DNA of 64,000 bases from Methylophilus sp. QUAN. Its GTDB lineage: Bacteria > Pseudomonadota > Gammaproteobacteria > Burkholderiales > Methylophilaceae. A program made the position numbers and the translations under genes. Shown piece after piece: positions 59,082 to 64,000 of this stretch; position 1 is the stretch's first letter, and every line of letters starts with the position of its first letter. Where the stretch lies: contig NZ_JADKYT010000001.1 in the NCBI RefSeq assembly GCF_015354445.1, forward strand, positions 1,178,001-1,242,000. The letters are read 5' to 3'. A model generated the notes under the pieces. It was not told where the DNA came from. It saw nothing but the letters and a program-made list of their open reading frames with translations, and did not search any database.

Positions 59082-59321
59082 TTAGCCGGTTGGCATAAGA
59101 ACCCTCTGTCGTTCAAAGGGCGGGATATTCACCTCGGGGTTAGGGGTGAATGACTCCCTAATCGTCGAGATAATGGTCTCTACGGACCTGTATTCATAAC
59201 TGCAATCAATGTTTGAGCATTGATAGTATTTTTCGCGGGTCTCAAGCGAGATGACCTTGGATGTCCGAATGCGGCAATGCGAGCCACAATGGGGGCAAGG
59301 GTTAGATTTTCTAATTCCCAT
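59082..59321 (-). CDS. ogr: Ogr/Delta-like zinc-finger late-gene activator
   Basis: A 79-residue protein with the Ogr pattern C-P-H-C at Cys9 and Cys12 and a second pair QCSNIDC at Cys35 and Cys40, followed by SYEYRSVETIISTI. In P2, Ogr turns on the head and tail operons through the host RNA polymerase alpha subunit. Here the gene is in the early operon upstream of the primase gene rather than behind the D gene. ATG 59321 is chosen for fit to the family; it overlaps the upstream gene by 11 bp. Confidence 0.87.
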   Translation of the reverse strand: MGIRKSNPCPHCGSHCRIRTSKVISLETREKYYQCSNIDCSYEYRSVETIISTIRESFTPNPEVNIPPFERQRVLMPTG

Positions 59322-59907
59322 TTTTTGCCTCAACTGTATTTAATTTAAACTCGATCACTGCCTGGGCACGCTTGAGCGCTTCCATGGCTTCTGACACTTC
59401 TTTATGAGCCAGCTGCAAATCTTCTTTTGTATCGCTGGTAATCAGCTTGGCAACACTGTTTGCTGCTTCGGCGGTCTCTTTCAAAATGTCGTGCAATAAC
59501 TCAAGAGTGCTATGTGCTTGATGTTGACCATTAGCACTTCGTGAAACAACACCAATGCTGTGCAGCATGGCATTGGCCGTACTCACTCGCAGGGCTACTG
59601 GCATAGCTGACAATATGCTGACCGCAAAATTAACCGGCAGCAGGTTGTTGTCTTTAGCTACATCATCAAGCCAGCGGTAAATGCGGTCTGCATTCACCTT
59701 TTGGCGCTTAAAGGCGTCTGTTGTTTTTGGCTCAAATACAATACCGGTCACCTGGTCAAAGTCATTGGCCTCATGTGCCTCAACAATGTTCTGGCAAACC
59801 GTTTCACGGCTCCAGCCATTTTCCTTGCGCCATGCCTCTACTGCATCACGCACGATGGCGATAGTGGTTTTGTGCGACATGTTCTGCATGATGTTCTGGC
59901 TGCTCAT
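59311..59907 (-). CDS. probable phage regulatory protein (YdaT/CII-like)
   Basis: A 198-residue protein. The N-terminal segment HKTTIAIVRDAVEAWRKENGWSRETVCQNIVEAH looks like a helix-turn-helix of phage regulators sometimes called YdaT/CII-like; the C-terminal part is a long helix (LLHDILKETAEAANSVAKLI, VSEAMEALKRAQAVIEF) that could oligomerise. First large gene of the leftward early operon, as expected for a lysis-lysogeny regulator. Family assignment is tentative. Confidence 0.55.
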   Translation of the reverse strand: MSSQNIMQNMSHKTTIAIVRDAVEAWRKENGWSRETVCQNIVEAHEANDFDQVTGIVFEPKTTDAFKRQKVNADRIYRWLDDVAKDNNLLPVNFAVSILSAMPVALRVSTANAMLHSIGVVSRSANGQHQAHSTLELLHDILKETAEAANSVAKLITSDTKEDLQLAHKEVSEAMEALKRAQAVIEFKLNTVEAKNGN

Positions 59908-60031
59908 AGATATATTGCAACCAATGGGGATAAAAAAAGCTGGCTTGGTCGGGAGGAGAAACCGAACCAGCGAGGAGAGCGGCCAATGGCTAACACGCTC
60001 TGAGAGGTTGCTTTAATGGAGAACAATGGAA

Positions 60032-60217
60032 TCATGCCTGCTCTCCAGTCGTATCACGAATACCGCGCAGGTAAGCAGCTGTTGCATGCCTGTTTAATGA
60101 CACGCCTTCACGTGCAGCCATTTCCTCTGCTTTTTCGCGTATATCACGCGGTAAACGCAAAGCAATTGGCTTTTCGGAGACACCACGATCTGCAATTTTT
60201 GTGCGGCGATTATTCAT
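60032..60217 (-). CDS. ribbon-helix-helix DNA-binding protein (Cro-like position)
   Basis: A 61-residue protein with the ribbon-helix-helix pattern: KPIALRLPRDIREKAEEMAAREGVSLNRHATAAYLRG, where IALRLP is the DNA-reading strand. It is divergent from the CI-like repressor with 58 bp between starts, the position held by cro or cox in other phages, so it may counter the repressor or start the lytic path. Arc-like fold; targets unknown. Confidence 0.78.
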   Translation of the reverse strand: MNNRRTKIADRGVSEKPIALRLPRDIREKAEEMAAREGVSLNRHATAAYLRGIRDTTGEQA

Positions 60218-60275
60218 GAGTGATAAAGTTATAAAGTGTTACAGGTTTAGCGAATAATAGGCAATATATTTCCTT
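60218..60275. promoter_or_regulatory. lysis-lysogeny control region between the RHH gene and the repressor
   Basis: 58-bp AT-rich gap between divergent regulator genes, the expected place for operator and both promoters. A direct repeat-like ATAAAGTTATAAAGT is visible at its left, and GCAATATATT at 60261-60270 recurs as a full palindrome (GCAATATATTGC) inside the repressor gene at 60503-60514. Exact promoters are not clear. Confidence 0.5.
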
Positions 60276-60623
60276 ATGTCAACATCAATTAAGCAATTTA
60301 TTGCACATTTTATCGCGGAGCGTAAACGGCTGGGGTTAACACAGGCTGCCGCCGCTGAAAAATGTGGGGTAAGTTTGAAAATGTGGGGTAATTACGAGCG
60401 CGGCGAGCACGTCCCCACTGGAGAGGTGTTGCTTAAATTCATGGAAGCCGGGGCCAATGTGCCCCAATTGTTTGTTTTTAACCAGGCAAACCAGGTGAAT
60501 AAGCAATATATTGCCGATTCAAATATCACTGATCTGATGCAAGCTTATGAACTGGCTGACGATACAGAAAAGGCTGCATTAACAACGCTAGCCAACCTGA
60601 TAATAAAAAACTCAAAAAAATAA
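60276..60623 (+). CDS. CI-like phage repressor (HTH XRE)
   Basis: A 115-residue protein with an N-terminal helix-turn-helix (ERKRLGLTQAAAAEKCGVSLKMWGNYERGEHVPTG) and a short C-terminal helical oligomerisation tail. No peptidase domain is present, so it is not cleaved by RecA as lambda CI is; this is like the P2 C repressor, which is also small. It should hold the early operon silent in the lysogen. The ATG has only a weak ribosome site. Two unknown genes follow on the same strand 14 bp on. Confidence 0.8.
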   Translation: MSTSIKQFIAHFIAERKRLGLTQAAAAEKCGVSLKMWGNYERGEHVPTGEVLLKFMEAGANVPQLFVFNQANQVNKQYIADSNITDLMQAYELADDTEKAALTTLANLIIKNSKK

Positions 60624-60637
60624 TCGGAGAGTAGTGC

Positions 60638-61267
60638 ATGGCTGCATTTCTATTCTTGGTCACGGTTGTGATCTGTTTAATCCCATTCTTTAAACCAGAT
60701 GTTCTTACTGCTAACCCTCAGAGGGTCATGACTAAAAAGGCATGGATTGCAGGAGCTGTGTCACTCTATTTTTTAGCCATTGTTGCCATGGCAATATTTC
60801 ATCAAGAGACCACTTTGCCTCCAGGAACAGTAGGGGATCGGATTCAGTTCGTTGTGAGGGATGTTGAGTCTGTTGTGGATCTAGGTGAGACACTTCAAAT
60901 TACATATTCCAGAAAGTCTATTTATGACGGTAAAGACTGGGTATATGGGTTTGCAGATGATGCAAAAAAAATTATTGAGCGTTTTCCCGAGTTGGCAAAT
61001 GGAAAAAAATATAAAAAGTTAGCTTTTTTGGTCCAAGTGCCAACAACCGATAATCTAGGCCATGAAGGCTCAGTCAATGGTATGAAGGTATTTTATGACA
61101 TGGAAATATTCAAAGGGGCCAACTTTAATAATATGGTGACATATGATTATTTAGAGTTGCCGGAAGAGATCATATTTAAACGGTTTGGGCGTGAGAACGC
61201 ATTGGAATACTGTAAAAGTAACCTCGATGTTAATAAAAAATTCTGCGCTAAAGCGCTATTAAAATGA
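60638..61267 (+). CDS. prophage membrane protein of unknown function (cargo gene 1)
   Basis: A 209-residue protein with two membrane helices at the N-terminus (AAFLFLVTVVICLIPFF and IAGAVSLYFLAIVAMAIF), then a soluble domain of about 150 residues, probably outside the cytoplasm given the positive loop between the helices, with DRIQFVVRDVESVVDLGETLQITY and FAKALLK-like end; it has two cysteines near the C-terminus (EYCKSN, KFCAKA). I do not recognise it. A GGAGAG ribosome site lies just upstream. It is transcribed with the repressor and so should be expressed in the lysogen. Clearly more AT-rich than the early operon. Confidence 0.65.
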   Translation: MAAFLFLVTVVICLIPFFKPDVLTANPQRVMTKKAWIAGAVSLYFLAIVAMAIFHQETTLPPGTVGDRIQFVVRDVESVVDLGETLQITYSRKSIYDGKDWVYGFADDAKKIIERFPELANGKKYKKLAFLVQVPTTDNLGHEGSVNGMKVFYDMEIFKGANFNNMVTYDYLELPEEIIFKRFGRENALEYCKSNLDVNKKFCAKALLK

Positions 61268-61274
61268 AAGCTAG

Positions 61275-62033
61275 ATGATGGCTGAGAGTAATCTCGACGC
61301 GGTAAAAAGTGTATTGGGTAAACCTGTGGATCTTGGGTTTTCTGATAACGCTTTAAAAGTCAGGCGAAATTTACTTGTATTCGGATGTATTACCGGCTTT
61401 ATATCTTTCACTGGAATCACGGTAAACACATCATCTTCAGTAGTCGGTTTATATTTTAATGGGCTCACAGAAGAGCACGTTATGATCGCTTTACTGATAA
61501 CCAATTTGTATCATTTGGTTCATTTTGTCTGGTATGTCGTCGATGGTTATTCTGAATGGCGGCTTAGATTGACAGGCACGCGTGTGGCACATAAAACCAT
61601 AGCCATTTTAGCGGATGAGAATGGTGACTACCCTGATGACCCAAGACAATCAACTTTATATCACTGGTGGCTATCGAGTGTTAATCAGATGGGGGACATT
61701 AAAGAGAGACTCATGGATGTCTCAAATAAATTTGTAAGCCTTCAAACTGAAATCCACGATTCAAAACCAGATAGTAATTACTTGGGTAGTGTTCAAGTCC
61801 AGCTATCTTCAATCGCTTCAAATCTTCACAGCTTAAATGCTCAGCTAAAATCTACCTCAGATGTGGTTCGTAAGGCGCGTGTGCCGATATCTTTAGAGAG
61901 ATTCGATAATTGGTACAAGTTTTTTTTGTATAGTCAGAGCCTGAGATGGATTCTGATTGATTGCCTGGTGCCATTGTTAATTGGGATTTATGCCGTTATT
62001 TGGTTAATAAAATCACTATGGTTTTGTCATTAA
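61275..62033 (+). CDS. prophage membrane protein of unknown function (cargo gene 2)
   Basis: A 252-residue protein with three or four hydrophobic segments: LLVFGCITGFISFTGITV (about 33-50), MIALLITNLYHLVHFVWYVV (about 69-88) and ILIDCLVPLLIGIYAVIWLI near the C-terminus, with a helical cytoplasmic domain in between (VSNKFVSLQTEIHDS, VQLSSIASNLHSLNAQL). It starts 7 bp after the previous gene, so the two form an operon. No family recognised. Its stop codon overlaps that of the opposing tail gene D. A role in superinfection exclusion or defence is only inference from position and membrane topology. Confidence 0.65.
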   Translation: MMAESNLDAVKSVLGKPVDLGFSDNALKVRRNLLVFGCITGFISFTGITVNTSSSVVGLYFNGLTEEHVMIALLITNLYHLVHFVWYVVDGYSEWRLRLTGTRVAHKTIAILADENGDYPDDPRQSTLYHWWLSSVNQMGDIKERLMDVSNKFVSLQTEIHDSKPDSNYLGSVQVQLSSIASNLHSLNAQLKSTSDVVRKARVPISLERFDNWYKFFLYSQSLRWILIDCLVPLLIGIYAVIWLIKSLWFCH

Positions 62034-63352
62034 AGTGTGATGATTTCAGTGGCCTTGATCTCATAATCACACTTTGTGACCAACCCTTGATCGCTAAAGT
62101 TATGCGTGGCGCGGATGATGATCCAGCCCGTATTATCAATTTTTGGCTTAAAGCCGCTGACTGTGATTGGCAACTCTGGCATTAACTCAGGGTCACCCTC
62201 AGCCATAGTAAAGCTAAACTCTGCCATGCCACGTTTGATACGCCGCCATTCTGCACGTGCAGCCCTGGCTGCGTTTTGTTGTGAAGCATATACATGGCGC
62301 AGTGTTTTTACGCTGTCACCGGTGGCGGTGATGGTATCCACTGAGTTTTGGCGCTGATCGTCACGAATGGCCAGCGCCTGTGCGCTTTTAATTTTCTTGT
62401 CTACCTCAGCCTTGCCATACTCAACCGTGCCGCTCACTTTGAGAACCGGATCCTTATAATTGGCTTTCACACCGATTAGCCCAGCTGAGAGAGAGGCGAT
62501 CTTTGATATGCGCGCCCACTCCTTGCGTGCTGCATGCTGTGCCTTTCCACGCGATTTATAAGTGGTGCCAAGGGTTTTGTATTGGCCGAGGGGTTTTTCT
62601 GGCTCGTAGGGCTTTATTGCGGGCACTTTTTGTGCCGTCTTTTCTGTTTCATCATTCCACAGTACTTCGCCTTTTTTATTGCCATGCAGGTCGTGATACA
62701 TGGCTTTAACGCCTGTGTAGGTGTTGCTATCTGCAATGTTAAATGTGTGGTAGTCACCATCTTTGCGGGTGAGTGTTTTGCCTGTGAATGGCTTGCCGCT
62801 GGCAGTGGTGGCCGCGCTGCGCGGAATAAAAAGCAACTTCTTATCTTTAACTGCAGCAATGGCATCAAACTCTACCGCCAGCCTGGTTAAAAAGCTGGCG
62901 TTGCTTTCGTTGGTCTGGTCCATATGTTCAATAGACTCATTGGCGAGCACGTCTGATATCTTGGGCTCCAGGTCGCACTCGGTGGCAATGGTATAAACAA
63001 TATGGTGCACCGTGGTGTTATGCCAGGAGCGCTCTATATTGGTTTTCATGCCGGTGGTAAAGTCTACACTGTTTGCGCGTATGGTGAGCACATCGGGCGC
63101 GCCACGGTGGCTACATTCATCGACCGTGTATTTGCCCTTGTAAACCATTTGCCCGGCACCTTTTAACCAAAGCTCAACAATGACACCGCGCTCAGGGATA
63201 TCGAGCTTACCGGCGCTGTCATCAAGCTCTATCACCAGGTTATCGGCAAAGATGCCACGGTTTTCAGTGAGGGTGCCATTCATAAGCAGGCCCTTGATCA
63301 TGGTGGTGATCTCAATGCCATCTACAACCAGTCGGTAATCAGGCTTAAACAT
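62030..63352 (-). CDS. D: P2 gpD-like tail protein (late control D family)
   Basis: Tail protein of 440 residues, the hub at the tip of the tail tube (equivalent to T4 gp27/VgrG N-terminal part). The start YRLVVDGIEITTMIKGLL, DECSHRGAPDVLTIRANSVDF, WHNTTVHHIVYTIATECDL and ANESIEHMDQTNESNASFLTRLA are typical of P2 gpD. Somewhat longer than P2 gpD (387), with an insertion that repeats an Ala/Arg pattern around AQHAARKEWARI and ARAARAEWRRI. Last of the tail operon; starts exactly at the U stop (1 bp overlap). Confidence 0.93.
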   Translation of the reverse strand: MFKPDYRLVVDGIEITTMIKGLLMNGTLTENRGIFADNLVIELDDSAGKLDIPERGVIVELWLKGAGQMVYKGKYTVDECSHRGAPDVLTIRANSVDFTTGMKTNIERSWHNTTVHHIVYTIATECDLEPKISDVLANESIEHMDQTNESNASFLTRLAVEFDAIAAVKDKKLLFIPRSAATTASGKPFTGKTLTRKDGDYHTFNIADSNTYTGVKAMYHDLHGNKKGEVLWNDETEKTAQKVPAIKPYEPEKPLGQYKTLGTTYKSRGKAQHAARKEWARISKIASLSAGLIGVKANYKDPVLKVSGTVEYGKAEVDKKIKSAQALAIRDDQRQNSVDTITATGDSVKTLRHVYASQQNAARAARAEWRRIKRGMAEFSFTMAEGDPELMPELPITVSGFKPKIDNTGWIIIRATHNFSDQGLVTKCDYEIKATEIITL

Positions 63353-63789
63353 CAGAGCATCGCCAGTAATTCAGGGGTGTACACGCCCAGCACTTCTGGC
63401 AGGCTATCATCAGCGCGTTTGAGCTTGATGCTAAAGTCAATTGCCCGGGGCTTGCCATTGGGATAAAACTCAGTGCCGCGCTCGGTAACCTCCTCAATGA
63501 CATACATGCCGAGGCTGATACCATTGCCTTGAATAAACGGCCAGGCTTTGCCGCCTTCGGCCATATAGCGGATCATGGCAAGGCTGAGTTGCCCGCCTGT
63601 GATTTCGGGCCGTAAGGATCCTGCAATATTCAATATATCCTCCCCGGCGCCTAAAAACTGCACCGATGGGCGACGGCCGATGCGGCTATTGGTTGGATAC
63701 CGCCAGTTGGTTGTTCGATCAAGGCTTTGATAGGGCAGTGTTTGTATGCCAAACACAAATAAACCCAATACGGCCATGGCTGAGGTCAT
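63352..63789 (-). CDS. U: P2 gpU-like tail protein
   Basis: Tail terminator or baseplate-related protein of 145 residues, gpU family: VLGLFVFGIQTLPYQSLDR, WRYPTNSRIGRRPSVQFLGAG, GEDILNIAGSLRPEITGG and GISLGMYVIEEVTERGTEF. Between T and D as in P2. The length is close to P2 gpU (about 159). Confidence 0.92.
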   Translation of the reverse strand: MTSAMAVLGLFVFGIQTLPYQSLDRTTNWRYPTNSRIGRRPSVQFLGAGEDILNIAGSLRPEITGGQLSLAMIRYMAEGGKAWPFIQGNGISLGMYVIEEVTERGTEFYPNGKPRAIDFSIKLKRADDSLPEVLGVYTPELLAML

Positions 63790-63791
63790 GT

Positions 63792-64000
63792 TTACTCCCT
63801 GTCTCTCATACTTGAGCGAGCGGTGGCGGCCTCATTCCTGCGCATGCGCTCAATCACACGCTCTACTTCTACCGCAACATCTTTCGGGTTTTGACCTGGT
63901 GCCTGATGGATATGAATGTGCACCTCGCCAATGCTTTGCGCTGGCATGGCTGCACCACGTGCAATAGGTGTACGGCTATCAAACTGCACATTGCCAGCCA
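63792..64000 (-). CDS. T: P2 gpT-like tail tape-measure protein, C-terminal end (cut by window)
   Basis: The reading frame is open through the right window edge (coding AGNVQFDSRTPIARGAAMP at the edge), so this is the end of a longer gene. The terminal EVHIHIHQAPGQNPKDVAVEV and RRNEAATARSSMRDRE are typical for the C-terminus of P2-like tape-measure proteins. Two bp separate it from gene U. Confidence 0.85.
   Translation of the reverse strand, partial: AGNVQFDSRTPIARGAAMPAQSIGEVHIHIHQAPGQNPKDVAVEVERVIERMRRNEAATARSSMRDRE

Larger units (their letters stand above)
48646..64000. mobile_element. P2-like prophage integrated at tRNA-Asn (left part)
   Basis: Tail genes in the P2 order T-U-D, an Ogr-type activator, a tyrosine integrase beside a tRNA fragment, a toprim primase-helicase, a CI-like repressor and a dense array of tiny overlapping genes define a temperate myophage of the P2 type. 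Layout differs from P2: all early genes including the Ogr-type gene run leftward toward int, and the replication protein is a zinc-toprim-helicase rather than gpA. Only the left end is in the window; other tail, head and lysis genes should lie to the right. No disrupted gene is seen, so it could be inducible. Confidence 0.92.

Overview
The window is a stretch of a Gram-negative bacterial chromosome, most likely a betaproteobacterium; a methylotroph of the Methylophilaceae is my best guess, from the overall style of the proteins and the fnr-hemN and kdpDE-kup neighbourhoods rather than from any marker gene. Positions 1 to about 48645 are host genome and 48646 to the right edge is the left part of a P2-like prophage that continues outside the window. 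There is no rRNA operon, no complete tRNA, no insertion sequence and no CRISPR array.

Host part, left to right. An Fnr-type oxygen sensor (3' end cut by the window) and hemN are divergent around a perfect FNR box; a TauE/SafE-type membrane protein, a periplasmic ATP-dependent DNA ligase (Lig E type) and a small secreted protein follow. Positions 4465-16381 are one leftward, tightly packed polysaccharide operon: three genes for a UDP-N-acetyl-6-deoxy-L-hexosamine, an ABC exporter (Wzm/Wzt) with an APS kinase gene (cysC) wedged between its two subunits, and four glycosyltransferase genes, of which one is fused to a propeller-like domain and one to a methyltransferase. The design suggests an exported, ABC-type O-antigen or capsule that may be sulfated and methylated. 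hrpA, a TonB-like proline-rich protein, a short KdpD-like kinase, KdpE and the potassium importer Kup run rightward. Then come a soluble chemoreceptor with four near-identical PAS repeats, a YqhA-like membrane protein, a COG0523 GTPase, an FRG-domain protein downstream of vapBC, a marR-MFS divergent pair with two clear operators, a GAF-PAS-GGDEF-EAL protein, a CPA2 antiporter, a 7TM diguanylate cyclase, a small lipoprotein, a BON-LysM protein, pqiABC, a CIO-type bd oxidase (cydAB plus a 44-residue third gene) and hipBA.

Prophage part. A 50-bp 3' fragment of a tRNA-Asn gene marks the left attachment site. Next to it are repeated inverted sites (probable integrase arm sites), a tyrosine integrase, and a long leftward early operon of mostly tiny overlapping genes: two DNA methyltransferases (one a C5-cytosine enzyme with five short repeats in its target-recognition region), an ASCH-like protein, a toprim primase-helicase, an Ogr-type late activator and a probable regulator. 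A ribbon-helix-helix gene and a CI-like repressor are divergent at 60218-60275. Behind the repressor, on the same strand, lie two unrecognised AT-rich membrane-protein genes that look like lysogeny-expressed cargo; they end exactly where the leftward tail genes T-U-D (P2 order) end.

The best candidates for something undescribed are the two-gene membrane module behind the repressor, the repeat-bearing phage methyltransferase, the cysC-in-exporter arrangement with the propeller-glycosyltransferase fusion, and the vapBC-FRG cluster. All functional calls are from reading translated sequence by eye; no database search was possible.
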